Below are positions 34,848 to 44,080 of a DNA stretch of 64,000 bases, piece by piece. The DNA lies in NCBI GenBank assembly GCA_017794945.1, contig CP051239.1, forward strand, positions 868,001 through 932,000, given 5' to 3'. The notes beneath the pieces are model-generated. The model worked only from the letters and a program-made list of their open reading frames with translations, searched no databases and had not been told where the DNA came from. Position 1 is the first letter of the stretch. Each line of letters starts with the position of its first letter. The stretch comes from Alcanivorax sp. (GTDB taxonomy: Bacteria > Pseudomonadota > Gammaproteobacteria > Pseudomonadales > Alcanivoracaceae). A program made the position numbers and the translations under genes.

Positions 34848-35492
34848 CTAGGGCAAAGGATACAGGTCACCATCCAGAGCCATCACCACCTTTTCCCCTC
34901 GTGCCGGGCGAATCGGCCAGCCTCCAGTAAGACCGCCGAAGGCGGGTAGCACGGTGACACCGTCGCGCAGCCAGAATACCGGGGCGCGCACGCTGTCGGC
35001 GCCGCCATGCAACCGGTAAGCCGGGTGCAGATGGCCACCGAGGACATGTCGACCGCTGACCGGATAGGGGTCATGGACAAGCCGGAACGGCCCCAAGTCC
35101 AAATGCGAGTGCCAGATCATATCCAGGTCGAGACCCTCGGCGTGACGGTCATGATTGCCAATCACGACCTCCGGGGTCAGTAACGCATGGCGCGCCCGCC
35201 AAGCTGGCCAAGCATCCAGAAACGGCTCACCCCGACTTGGCCGATGGTGGAAAAAATCCCCTAGAACGATCAGTCGTGCCGGCTGAAAATGTTCGATTAA
35301 AATACTGAGCCGGTCCAGGTCCGCGCGGCTCTCGCCCCCCGGTACCGCCAACCCACGGCGACGCAGGAAGGCGCCCTTGCCGAAATGGGTGTCCGCCACC
35401 AGCAACGCGCCTTCCTCCGGATAGAACAGGGCCCGGTCGCCGTGCAGCCAGACGGTCTCACCGGCCAGGGTCAGTGCCAGGCTATCGCTCAT
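34848..35492 (-). CDS. pdeM: Ligase-associated metallophosphoesterase nuclease PdeM
   Basis: 214 residues of the calcineurin-like superfamily with all metal motifs: ADTHFGK (D34, H36), LGDFFH near 77, GNHD near 112 and GGHLH near 152. The homologue in Pseudomonas putida (MPE) is a manganese-dependent DNA endonuclease. It is the last of four overlapping genes with the helicase, ligase and exonuclease, the ligase-associated DNA damage response set. The ATG overlaps the helicase stop by 4 bp. Confidence 0.93.
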   Translation of the reverse strand: MSDSLALTLAGETVWLHGDRALFYPEEGALLVADTHFGKGAFLRRRGLAVPGGESRADLDRLSILIEHFQPARLIVLGDFFHHRPSRGEPFLDAWPAWRARHALLTPEVVIGNHDRHAEGLDLDMIWHSHLDLGPFRLVHDPYPVSGRHVLGGHLHPAYRLHGGADSVRAPVFWLRDGVTVLPAFGGLTGGWPIRPARGEKVVMALDGDLYPLP

Positions 35493-37963
35493 GCGTCCCC
35501 CGCCCGCCGGTCCGCGTGTTTCTCCAGGCGCTCGGTCATGCGCGCCACCCGGTCGCGCCAGCTCTCCGTGCTCAGCCGGTTACGCAGGCGCTCCACCCAC
35601 AGCGGAAACGCCAGCGGCGTGAACCGCTCGGGGGCGGTGAGCACCAGGGCCTGGTCGCGGGCCCGCTCCAGCACCGCCCGCAACCGGCCGATTTCCAGCT
35701 GGCTTTCCAGCACCTCGCGGCGCGCCTGATCCAACAGCAGGTGGTCCGGGTCGTAGCGGTCCAGGGTGTCGTAGAGCAGGCCGCTGGACGCCTGCAGCTG
35801 CTTGCCGGTTTTGCCCTTGCCGGGGTAGCCCTGGAACACCAGCCCGCTGATCCGCGCGATGTCCCGGAAGCGGCGGCGCGCCAGTTCGCTGGCGTTGAGC
35901 GCCGCCAGCACATCCTCCACCAGGGATTCCGGCGTCAACAGCGCCCGCCAGTCATCCTCGTCCAGCGGCGGCACCTTGGCCGCGGTGAGCAGCTCCAGCC
36001 CGTAATCGTTCACCGAGATCGAGAAGGTGGCGGGAAACCGCTGCCCCAGCCGCCAGGCCAGCAACGACGCCAGCCCTTCGTGGGCGAGCCGGCCGGCGAA
36101 CGGAAACAGGAACCAGTGGGTGCCTTCGCGGGAGCGGCTGCGCTCGATCAACAGTTGGCGCCGCGACGGCAGTGCCGACTGGTCAAGCTGCACTTCCAGC
36201 ACGTCACGAATCGCCTGCACTTCCGGGTCCCGGTAATCGCCGCCGGCCACCTCCTCGAGGATATCCAGCACCGTGTCCGCCAGCTCCGTGGACAGCGGCA
36301 GCCGCCCGCCCTGCCAGCGCGGCACCAGCGAGCGCCGCCCCTTGGCCGCGCGCACATAGGCGGTCATATCGCGCACCCGGATCAGCTCCAGGGCCCGGCC
36401 GGAAAACAGGAACACATCGCCGGGCTTGAGGCGGGCGACAAAGCTCTCTTCGATGGTGCCGATGCTGCCGCCCCGGGGGTATTTGACGCGCATCTGGTAA
36501 TCGCTGGTGATGGTGCCCACCGCCATGCGGTGGCGGCGCGCCAGCCCCTGGTCGCTGACCCGGTAGACGCCGTCCTCTTCCACCACCCGCCGGAACTGGG
36601 GGTAATGTTCCAGCACCGCGCCGCCCCGGGTAATAAAGTCCAGGCACCACTGAAACTGAGTGTCGGTGAGGCCGGCGAAGGCGTGGGTGGCGCGGGCCTC
36701 CGCCAGCACCCGGGGCGCCTGGAAGCCGTCGCCCACCGCCAGGGTCACCAGGTGCTGCACCAGCACGTCCAGGCACAGGGTCAGGGGCGGGCGCGCCTCC
36801 ACCCGCCCGGCGGCCCAGGCGCGCCGGGCCGCGGCGATCTCCACCAGTTCGAAGGCATGGCTGGGCACGCACAGGATTTCGCTGTCGGCGCCGGGCCGGT
36901 GGCCGGAGCGCCCGGCGCGCTGCATCAGCCGCGCCACGCCCTTGGGGCTGCCCACCTGCACCACCCGGTCCACCGGCGAGAAATCCACGCCCAGGTCCAG
37001 GCTGGAGGTGCACACCACGCAGCGGAAGGCGCCGTCGCGCAAACCCTGCTCCAGCTTCTGCCGCAGGCGCCGGTCAATGGAGCCGTGGTGCAGCCCGATC
37101 TCGGTGATCCAGTCCAGCCGCGCCTTGGCCAGCGCCTCGAACCACAGCTCCGCCTGGGCGCGGGTGTTGGTGAACAGCAGCGCGGTCCGGCCCTGTGCCA
37201 GGTAGTCGATCACCGGTTGCAGTTGCGCCAGCCCCAGATGCCCGGCCCAGGGAAAGCGGTCCACCTGGTCCGGGCAGAGGCCGCGCACCGTCAGTGTCTT
37301 GGGGCTGTCTCCGGCAATGCGCTCACCGCTCGGTTCACCGCCTTGCTCGCCGCCGAGCAGCACCGCCATGGCCTGGTCCAGATTGCCCAGGGTGGCGGAC
37401 AGCCCCCACACCGTCAGGCCGGGCCGGCGCGCGCGCAGCCACGCCAGGCACAACTCCAGCTGGACGCCGCGCTTGCTGCCCAGCAGCTCGTGCCATTCGT
37501 CCACGATCACCGCGTCCAGGTGCTGGAAGCGCTGCGCGGCGTGCTTGTACGACAGCAGCAGCGACAGGCTTTCCGGCGTGGTGATCAGCGCTTCGGGCAA
37601 GCGCTTGCGCTGGCGCGCCCGGGCGGCGGAACCGGTCTCGCCGGTGCGGGTCTCCACGCGCCAGTCCAGGCCCACGCCGTCCAGCGCCTCGCGCAGATTA
37701 CCGGCGGTGTCCTCCGCCAGCGCGCGCAATGGGGTAATCCACAGCACCCGCAAACCGCCGCCCCGGTCGCCGCGATCCAGGGCCCGGGACACCGGCCCCA
37801 GCCAGGCGGCCAGGGATTTGCCCGAACCGGTGGGGGAATGAATCAGGCCGGAGCGGCCGTCGCGGAACGCCGCCCAGGCGCGGCGCTGGAACGGCGCCGG
37901 CGACCAGCCCTGGCGGGCGAACCAGGCGTCCACCGCCGCCAGACCGTCAGCTGCCGTAGGCAT
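35489..37963 (-). CDS. Ligase-associated DEXH helicase (Lhr-Core type)
   Basis: 824-residue superfamily 2 helicase. Motif I SPTGSGKS at 43-50, motif II DEWH at 155-158, SATLGN (III), and SSLDLGVDF and QRAGRSGHRPG (V/VI) are visible, followed by the winged-helix and Lhr-specific C-terminal domains. Lhr-Core enzymes are 3'-to-5' ssDNA-dependent translocases that unwind RNA:DNA hybrids. It overlaps the ligase gene by 17 bp and pdeM by 4 bp, so the order of synthesis is exonuclease, ligase, helicase, PdeM. Confidence 0.93.
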   Translation of the reverse strand: MPTAADGLAAVDAWFARQGWSPAPFQRRAWAAFRDGRSGLIHSPTGSGKSLAAWLGPVSRALDRGDRGGGLRVLWITPLRALAEDTAGNLREALDGVGLDWRVETRTGETGSAARARQRKRLPEALITTPESLSLLLSYKHAAQRFQHLDAVIVDEWHELLGSKRGVQLELCLAWLRARRPGLTVWGLSATLGNLDQAMAVLLGGEQGGEPSGERIAGDSPKTLTVRGLCPDQVDRFPWAGHLGLAQLQPVIDYLAQGRTALLFTNTRAQAELWFEALAKARLDWITEIGLHHGSIDRRLRQKLEQGLRDGAFRCVVCTSSLDLGVDFSPVDRVVQVGSPKGVARLMQRAGRSGHRPGADSEILCVPSHAFELVEIAAARRAWAAGRVEARPPLTLCLDVLVQHLVTLAVGDGFQAPRVLAEARATHAFAGLTDTQFQWCLDFITRGGAVLEHYPQFRRVVEEDGVYRVSDQGLARRHRMAVGTITSDYQMRVKYPRGGSIGTIEESFVARLKPGDVFLFSGRALELIRVRDMTAYVRAAKGRRSLVPRWQGGRLPLSTELADTVLDILEEVAGGDYRDPEVQAIRDVLEVQLDQSALPSRRQLLIERSRSREGTHWFLFPFAGRLAHEGLASLLAWRLGQRFPATFSISVNDYGLELLTAAKVPPLDEDDWRALLTPESLVEDVLAALNASELARRRFRDIARISGLVFQGYPGKGKTGKQLQASSGLLYDTLDRYDPDHLLLDQARREVLESQLEIGRLRAVLERARDQALVLTAPERFTPLAFPLWVERLRNRLSTESWRDRVARMTERLEKHADRRAGDA

Positions 37964-39545
37964 CCAGCAATTCCTTGACCTGGGTCAGGCTGTCCGCCTG
38001 GTCCGGCGTCAGGTCCTGGCGCCAGCGGGCGATGCGCGGAAAACGCAGGGCGATGCCGGATTTATGACGCGGCGACGGCTGGATGCCCTCGAACGCGATT
38101 TCGAACACATGATGTGGCCGCACCGACCTTACCGGCCCGAATTTCTCCACCGTGTTGCGGCGGATCCAGCGGTCCAGGCGGCCGATCTCCTGGTCACTCA
38201 GGCCGGAGTAGGCTTTGGCGATCGGCACATAGCCGTCGCCGTCCGGCACCGCCAGAGTGTAATCGGTGTAGAGGTTGGCGCGGCGGCCGTGGCCGGGCTG
38301 GGCGTAAAGGAGCACCGCGTCCAGGGTCAGCGGATCGATCTTCCACTTCCACCAGTCGCCGCGCACCCGCCCGCTCCGGTAAGGGCTGTCCCGATGCTTC
38401 AGCATCAACCCTTCCACCTGGTGCTCGCGGCTGTCGGCGCGCAACGCGGCCAGCGCCGGCCAGTCCGGGGCGTCCACCAGCGGGCTCAGTTTCAAGGCCG
38501 GCTCGCCGGCGTCGGCGATCAGGGTTTCCAGGGCCGCGCGGCGCTCGTGCAGGGGGCGCGCCCGCCAGTCCCGGCCCTGGTACTCGATCAGGTCATAGGC
38601 GAGGAACGCCACCGGCACTTCACGCAGCAGCTTCTCACCCACTGTTTTGCGCTGAATGCGGCGCTGCATTTGCGAAAACGGCAGCACCTTGTCGTGCCAG
38701 GCCACCAGTTCGCCGTCGAGCACCGCCTCGGGCAGCGCCCCGGCGGCGGCCTCCACTTCCGGGAAACGGCCCGCCATGGGCTCCTCGCCCCGGGACCACA
38801 CCCAGACGCCGTTGGGCCGCGCAATCAACTGGGCGCGGATGCCGTCCCATTTCCATTCCGCCTGCCAGTCGCTCAGCGGGCCGAGGCTGTCCGGTTCGTC
38901 CTTCAACGGCGACGCCAGGAAGAAGGGGTACGGCTGGCCGTCCCGCTCCTCGCGGCGCTCCTCACTGAGCAGGTGGGTAAAGAAACGCGCGCCGGGCTCG
39001 AACTCGCCCATCAGCCGACGCGCGATCAACGCCCGGGGCAGCCCGCTCCGTTCCGCCAGGGCCCGCTCCACCAGCCCCCGGGACACGCCCACCCGCAAGC
39101 TGCCGGTGAGCAGCTTGTTGTAGAGAAAGCAGGCCTCGCGGGGCAGCCGCCGCCACTGCGCCATCACCCGGGCTTTTTGCTCCGCCTCGTCCTGGCCGCG
39201 CAGAGCCAGGACGCCGCCTTCCACCCAGGCGGTCAGCGAAGTGTCCGCGGGCGCCGGTTCCGGGGCCGGGTCCATCAGCAGGCTGATGGTTTCCGCCAGG
39301 TCGCCCACGTGCTGGTAGGTCTCTTCCACCAGCCACTCGGGCAGGCCGCAGGCTTCGGTGACCCAGGCGCGCAGTTTGCGCGCGCCCACCAGCCGCTTCA
39401 TGCGGCGGCCGGTGAGCATGTACACCGCCCAGGCGCCGTCGTCCGCCGGAGCCCGGTCGAAATAACGCTTCAGGGCGTCCAGCTTGACGCTGGTGCGGCT
39501 GGTGGCGTCCAGCTCCGCGAACAGGGCGATGAAGTCGCGCATCAA
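37947..39545 (-). CDS. ATP-dependent DNA ligase, cisplatin/ligase-associated operon type
   Basis: 532 residues. An N-terminal DNA-binding domain (MRDFIALFAELDATSR) is followed by the nucleotidyltransferase domain with motif I EWKWDGIRAQL (adenylated lysine K232), motif III DGELVAWHD, motif IV EGLMLKHRDSPYRSG, motif V WWKWKIDP and a C-terminal OB fold. It is the bacterial LigB/LigC-like enzyme of this operon, distinct from NAD-dependent LigA. ATGA overlap with the exonuclease gene and 17-bp overlap with the helicase gene show tight coupling. Confidence 0.94.
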   Translation of the reverse strand: MMRDFIALFAELDATSRTSVKLDALKRYFDRAPADDGAWAVYMLTGRRMKRLVGARKLRAWVTEACGLPEWLVEETYQHVGDLAETISLLMDPAPEPAPADTSLTAWVEGGVLALRGQDEAEQKARVMAQWRRLPREACFLYNKLLTGSLRVGVSRGLVERALAERSGLPRALIARRLMGEFEPGARFFTHLLSEERREERDGQPYPFFLASPLKDEPDSLGPLSDWQAEWKWDGIRAQLIARPNGVWVWSRGEEPMAGRFPEVEAAAGALPEAVLDGELVAWHDKVLPFSQMQRRIQRKTVGEKLLREVPVAFLAYDLIEYQGRDWRARPLHERRAALETLIADAGEPALKLSPLVDAPDWPALAALRADSREHQVEGLMLKHRDSPYRSGRVRGDWWKWKIDPLTLDAVLLYAQPGHGRRANLYTDYTLAVPDGDGYVPIAKAYSGLSDQEIGRLDRWIRRNTVEKFGPVRSVRPHHVFEIAFEGIQPSPRHKSGIALRFPRIARWRQDLTPDQADSLTQVKELLDAYGS

Positions 39546-40549
39546 TCGCCCTCCCCGCCGTACAGCGTGCTCAAGGCGCGCGCCTCGATGCCTTCCTCTT
39601 CGTTGAGATAACGCACCAGTTCGTCACTGCGTCCATGGGTGGTGAGCACCGTGCGGGCGCCGCTTTCGCGCACGGTGCGCAGCAACGCCGGCCAGTCCGC
39701 GTGGTCGCTGAGTTCAAAGCCGTAATCGTAGCCGCGCCGCCGGCGGTTGCCGCGAATGCGCATCCAGCCGGAAGCGAAGCCGGTGCTGGCGTTCTTGAAA
39801 CGCCGCATCCAGGGGCTGCCGGCCGCCGAGGGCGGCGCCAGGATCAGCTCGCCGCTGAAGTCGTGCCGCCGGGGCAAGGCGGACACCGGCTCGGTGGCGA
39901 GCATGGGCACCCCGGCGCGGCGATACAGCTCGGTGAGGGCCACCATGGCGCCGTGCAGATACACCGTGCGGCCGGCGTGTTCGGGCCGCTCCGCCAGCGC
40001 CGCCAGCACCCGTTGCGCCTTGCCGAAGGCGTAGGTGAACAGAATACAGGGCCGGTCCGGATGACCGTCCCACCAGCGGCCGATATCGGCGGCCACCTCC
40101 TCCACCGGCGGCCAGCGGTAACAGGGCAAGGCAAAGGTGGACTCGGTGATCAGGGTGTCGCAGGGCACCACCTCGAAGGGCGCGCAGGTGGGGTCCGGGT
40201 CACGCTTGAAGTCGCCGGTGACCACCCACACCCGGCCGTCGTCGTGGGCCAGGCGCACCTGGGCCGAGCCGAGCACATGGCCGGCCGGGTGCAGGCTCAC
40301 GCGCACCGGCCCGAAGCGGCGGGCCTCGCCATAGTCCAGGGCTTCGAAGTGATGTTGGCGGCCCAGGCGGTGGCGCAGAATCGGCACGCTCTGGTGGTGC
40401 GCCCAATAGCGGGCGCTGCCGGAGCGGGCGTGATCGGCGTGGGCGTGGGTGATCACGGCCCGGGGAACCGGTCGCCAGGGGTCGATATGGAAGTCTCCGG
40501 CGGCGCAGTAGAGGCCCTCCCGGGCCGGATAGATCAAAGGGTCATCCAT
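39542..40549 (-). CDS. Ligase-associated exonuclease (SNM1/beta-CASP family)
   Basis: 335-residue metallo-beta-lactamase/beta-CASP nuclease, first gene of the repair operon. The zinc motif HAHADH is at 35-40, with GHVLGSAQ, VVTGDFKRDPDPTCAPF and the late FELSDHADW. Relatives process DNA ends or crosslinks. The ATG at 40549 gives MDDPLIYPAREGLYC, matching the family; 69 extra upstream bases are in frame but unlike it. No LexA-type box is visible in the 119-bp gap to the divergent SDR gene. Confidence 0.92.
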   Translation of the reverse strand: MDDPLIYPAREGLYCAAGDFHIDPWRPVPRAVITHAHADHARSGSARYWAHHQSVPILRHRLGRQHHFEALDYGEARRFGPVRVSLHPAGHVLGSAQVRLAHDDGRVWVVTGDFKRDPDPTCAPFEVVPCDTLITESTFALPCYRWPPVEEVAADIGRWWDGHPDRPCILFTYAFGKAQRVLAALAERPEHAGRTVYLHGAMVALTELYRRAGVPMLATEPVSALPRRHDFSGELILAPPSAAGSPWMRRFKNASTGFASGWMRIRGNRRRRGYDYGFELSDHADWPALLRTVRESGARTVLTTHGRSDELVRYLNEEEGIEARALSTLYGGEGD

Positions 40550-40668
40550 GTCCGCGATGGTAATAACGCCCGGTGAGGCGGCGGTGAAAACAAGGTAAAA
40601 GCCGTTGATCGACGCCATGGGCGGCGGGCTTCACGCTGTTTTTCTGAAGCGGGCGCAACACTGGCGGG

Positions 40669-41418
40669 ATGACTTCGACACGATTGATTACCGGTGCCAG
40701 CCACGGCATCGGCCTGGCGATGACCGCGCGCTGCCTGCGCGCCGGGGAGCGGGTATTCGCCGTCAGCCGCGACCCGGACCGCAGCGACGCGCTTGCGGCG
40801 CTCGCCGCCGAAGCGCCGGACCGTCTGCACCCTCTGCCCGCCGACCTGTGCGATGAAGACGCCGTGGCGCGCCTGTTTGAAACGGTGCGGGCGCACACCG
40901 ACACCCTGGACGCCCTGGTGCACTGCGCCGGCCTGCTGCACGACCCCGAAACCGGCCTGTCACCGGAGAAGCGGGTGGAGGACGTGAACCTGGCCGCCCT
41001 GCAGCGGGTGTTCGCCATCAACGGTTTCGCCCCCATTCTGCTGGCCCGCTACGCGCTGCCCCTGCTGCGCCACGACCGCCGCGCGGTGTTCGCATCGCTG
41101 TCCGCCCGGGTGGGCAGCATCGAGGACAACCGGCTGGGCGGCTGGTACGCCTACCGGGCCAGCAAGGCGGCGCAGAACCAGTTCCTGCGCACCTTCGCCG
41201 TGGAGGCCCGACGGCGCGCCAAAAACCTGATCGTGCTGGCGCTGCATCCGGGCACCGTGGAGACCGGCCTGTCCGCCCCGTTCCGCGCCAACGTGCCCGC
41301 GGAAAAATTGTTCAGCGCCGACTTCGCCGCCCAGTGCCTGTTGAAGAACATGGAGAACGCCGGCGAGGAGGACAGCGGCGGCTTCTTCGCCTGGGACGGC
41401 GCGCCGATTCCCTGGTAG
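40669..41418 (+). CDS. SDR-family oxidoreductase (CsgA-like)
   Basis: 249-residue short-chain dehydrogenase: NAD(P)-binding TGASHGIG at 8-15, then VHCAGLL in place of NNAG, a Ser in SLSARVG and catalytic YRASKAA. The late HPGTVETGLSAPF and GGFFAWDGAPIPW are shared by the CsgA/YciK-like group. Substrate unknown. It diverges from the repair operon and is followed by a REPIN-type element. Confidence 0.85.
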   Translation: MTSTRLITGASHGIGLAMTARCLRAGERVFAVSRDPDRSDALAALAAEAPDRLHPLPADLCDEDAVARLFETVRAHTDTLDALVHCAGLLHDPETGLSPEKRVEDVNLAALQRVFAINGFAPILLARYALPLLRHDRRAVFASLSARVGSIEDNRLGGWYAYRASKAAQNQFLRTFAVEARRRAKNLIVLALHPGTVETGLSAPFRANVPAEKLFSADFAAQCLLKNMENAGEEDSGGFFAWDGAPIPW

Positions 41419-41449
41419 CCGCTGGGCCCCTCGCTAGGCCCCATTGGGT

Positions 41450-41592
41450 CGTGGGAGCGGGCCTTGCCCGCGAAAGGGAGCGCAGCTCCCGGCAGGATCC
41501 CAGAGACCGCTCTAACGGCCGCACAAACAGCCTCTCTGGGATCCTGCCGGCCGGCTTTTGCCGGCCTTTCGCTTGCAGGGCAAGCTCCTACA
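41450..41592. repeat. REPIN-type element, copy C
   Basis: About 143 bp, starting GTGGGAGCGGGCCTTGCCCG and ending GCTCCTACA. Inner arms GGCAGGATCCCAGAG and CTCTGGGATCCTGCC pair perfectly. The right boundary has one change from the consensus GCTCCCACA, and the tail AACCGAGCTTCGTAG resembles that of copy B. Confidence 0.88.
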
Positions 41593-41718
41593 AACCGAGC
41601 TTCGTAGAAAGGTTCGGCGCCGGCGCCTGACTAAAAAAACCGGGGCGGTTACAGAGCGGCCATAAACAGCCTGTCCGGGCCGCGCTACAGTGGTGCCAAT
41701 TCAACGGCAGGGTCTGTT

Positions 41719-43173
41719 ATGCAACCGGATTATCAAGTCGCCATCATCGGCGCCGGCTTCGGCGGCCTGGGCATGGCCATCGCGCTCAAGGACCGGGGCC
41801 AGCACGCCTTCGTGGTGCTCGAAAAAGAAAACGACGTGGGCGGCTGCTGGCGCGACAACACCTACCCCGGCGCCGCCTGTGACGTGCCCTCGCACCTGTA
41901 CTCGTTTTCCTTCGAGAAGAAATTCGACTGGTCGCGCCGGTTCGCGCCGCAGGCGGAAATTCTCGCCTACCTGCGCCATTGCGCGGACAAGTACCGGCTG
42001 CACCCGCATATCCGTTTCGGCACCAGCGTCAACGGCGCCCGCTTCGACGAGGCCTCCGGCCTCTGGCATCTGGACACCAGCAACGGCCCGATCACCGCGC
42101 GCGCCCTGATCACCGCCACCGGCCAGCTCAACCGGCCCGCCTGGCCGAACCTGCCGGGGCGCGACCGCTTCGCCGGCGAGACCTTCCACAGCGCCTGCTG
42201 GGACCACGATGTGGACCTCACCGGCAAGACCGTGGCGGTGATCGGCACCGGGGCCAGCGCCATTCAGTTCGTACCGGAAATCGCCAAGCAGGCGAAACAG
42301 GTGCTGCTGTTCCAACGGTCGGCGCCCTATGTGATTCCCAAACCGGACCGGCCCTACTCGGCCACCGAGCAGCGCCTGATGGCGCGCTTCCCGCTGCTTC
42401 AGAAACTGGACCGGGCGCGGGTGTACGCGCAGAACGAGGCGCGGGTGCTGGGCTTCACCAGCCTGCAGGGCGCCATGCGTTTTCACGAATACCTGTTCAA
42501 GAAGCACCTGAACGCGTGCGTGCCGGACCCGGACACCCGCGCCAAGCTGACGCCGGATTACCCGATGGGCTGCAAGCGCATCCTGATTTCCAACGACTAT
42601 TACCAGGCGTTGACGAAATACCGGATTCCGGTGATTACCGGCGGCGTGCGCGCGATCACCGCCGACGGCGTGGAAGATACCGACGGGGAGCACCACCAGG
42701 CGGACGTGATCATTTACGGCACCGGCTTCCAGGCCACCGACTTTCTGGCGCCGATGGCGATCACCGGCCGGCGCGGCCAGGACCTCAACCAGGCCTGGCG
42801 CGACGGCGCCGAAGCCTACCTGGGCATCACCGTGCACGGCTTCCCCAACCTGTTCATGCTGTACGGCCCCAACACCAACCTCGGCCACAACTCGATCATC
42901 TATATGATCGAGTCACAGATCGCCTATGTGGTCAGCGCCCTGGAAACCCTGGAACGGGACGGCCACCGCTTCGTGGATGTGCGCCCCGGCGTGCAGGACG
43001 ATTTCAACCGCCGGCTGCAGGCGCGCATGCGCGATACCGTCTGGGACCAGGGCTGCGAGAGCTGGTACAAGACCGCCAGCGGCAAGAACACCAACAACTG
43101 GCCGGGCTTTACCTTCAGCTACCGGCAACGCACCCGACACCTGGACCCGGAAGACTATGAGTTGCACCCGTGA
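41719..43173 (+). CDS. Flavin-containing / Baeyer-Villiger-type monooxygenase
   Basis: 484 residues. The FAD-binding GAGFGGLG is at 11-18 and the NADPH-binding GTGASA near 176. Between them the FxGxxxHxxxW signature of Baeyer-Villiger monooxygenases is seen as FAGETFHSACWD at 151-162 (final residue D). NADPH and O2 are used to insert oxygen next to a ketone. It overlaps an esterase gene by 17 bp, which fits ketone-to-ester-to-alcohol-plus-acid catabolism. The exact ketone is unknown; it is not the AlmA alkane hydroxylase as I recall that sequence. Confidence 0.85.
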   Translation: MQPDYQVAIIGAGFGGLGMAIALKDRGQHAFVVLEKENDVGGCWRDNTYPGAACDVPSHLYSFSFEKKFDWSRRFAPQAEILAYLRHCADKYRLHPHIRFGTSVNGARFDEASGLWHLDTSNGPITARALITATGQLNRPAWPNLPGRDRFAGETFHSACWDHDVDLTGKTVAVIGTGASAIQFVPEIAKQAKQVLLFQRSAPYVIPKPDRPYSATEQRLMARFPLLQKLDRARVYAQNEARVLGFTSLQGAMRFHEYLFKKHLNACVPDPDTRAKLTPDYPMGCKRILISNDYYQALTKYRIPVITGGVRAITADGVEDTDGEHHQADVIIYGTGFQATDFLAPMAITGRRGQDLNQAWRDGAEAYLGITVHGFPNLFMLYGPNTNLGHNSIIYMIESQIAYVVSALETLERDGHRFVDVRPGVQDDFNRRLQARMRDTVWDQGCESWYKTASGKNTNNWPGFTFSYRQRTRHLDPEDYELHP

Positions 43174-44080
43174 AACCGGCGGCGCCGCGCCCACGCGCGG
43201 CCAGAAAATACTGGCGGCGACGCTGCGCGGCAGCCTCAGCGTTCTGCTGAAACCCGCGTTCCTGTCACGCAGCCCGGTGGCCCTGCAACGGCACTGGCTG
43301 GCGGCGCTGTCGCGCACCACCCTGCCCGCCCGCGGCGTGCCCAGACGGCGCACGGTGCTGGGCCCGGTGCCGGTGGAACTGACCGGCAACGGCCACAGCG
43401 GCACGGTGCTGTATCTGCACGGCGGCGGCTACGTGAGCGGGGGACCGGTCACTCACCGAGCGCTGACCAGCCATCTGGCCAAACTGGCGGACGCCAGCGT
43501 GGCGGTGGCCGACTACCGGCTGGCCCCGGAGCACCCGTTTCCGGCGGCCCTGGACGACGCCCACCGCGCCTATCTGGCGCTGCTGGAGAAGGGCCACGCG
43601 CCGGAGCGGCTGGCGGTGGCCGGCGACTCCGCCGGCGGCGGCCTCACCCTTGCCCTGCTGCAGCGGCTGCGCGACGAGGGCCAGCCGCTGCCCGCCTGCG
43701 CGCTGATGTTCTCGCCCTGGGTGGACCTGACGCTGGCGGAAACGCCGCCCACCGTGCCCGGGGAAGCCATGCTCAACCGGCAGTGGCTGGCGTTCGCCGC
43801 CGAGGCCTACGCCGGTGATCAGCGCGACAGCGCCGGCGCGTCCCCGTTGCTGGGCAACCTGGACGGGCTGCCGCCGCTGCTGATCCAGACCGGCAGCGAC
43901 GAGATTCTCGCCAACGACAGCGAGCGTCTGGCCGAAGCGCTGGACCGCGCCGACTGCGACGCCCGCTACCAGCGCTACCCGGGCCGCTGGCACGTGTTTC
44001 AGCTGCACGCCGGCCTGCTGCACGACGCCGACCTGGCGCTGGCGGAATGCCGCGACTTCCTGCACCAACACTGGCGCTGA
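43157..44080 (+). CDS. Alpha/beta hydrolase, hormone-sensitive lipase (HSL) family esterase
   Basis: 307-residue esterase with the oxyanion motif HGGG at 88-91, nucleophile GDSAGG (S158), acid D248 in GSDEIL and H279 in WHVFQL. The start at 43157 (ATG AGT TGC) keeps the family N-terminus and overlaps the monooxygenase end by 17 bp, so translation is coupled. It very likely cleaves the ester made by the Baeyer-Villiger step. Its stop is immediately followed by the stop of the convergent nicotinate phosphoribosyltransferase gene with no gap. Confidence 0.87.
   Translation: MSCTRETGGAAPTRGQKILAATLRGSLSVLLKPAFLSRSPVALQRHWLAALSRTTLPARGVPRRRTVLGPVPVELTGNGHSGTVLYLHGGGYVSGGPVTHRALTSHLAKLADASVAVADYRLAPEHPFPAALDDAHRAYLALLEKGHAPERLAVAGDSAGGGLTLALLQRLRDEGQPLPACALMFSPWVDLTLAETPPTVPGEAMLNRQWLAFAAEAYAGDQRDSAGASPLLGNLDGLPPLLIQTGSDEILANDSERLAEALDRADCDARYQRYPGRWHVFQLHAGLLHDADLALAECRDFLHQHWR

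Noticed and set aside
35474..37978. 834-residue open frame antisense to the Lhr-like helicase
   Set aside because: It is a composition shadow; the helicase motifs I-VI lie on the other strand.
40550..40668. LexA box before the ligase-associated repair operon
   Set aside because: The best candidate (CTGTTTTTCTGAAG) lacks the second half ACAG.
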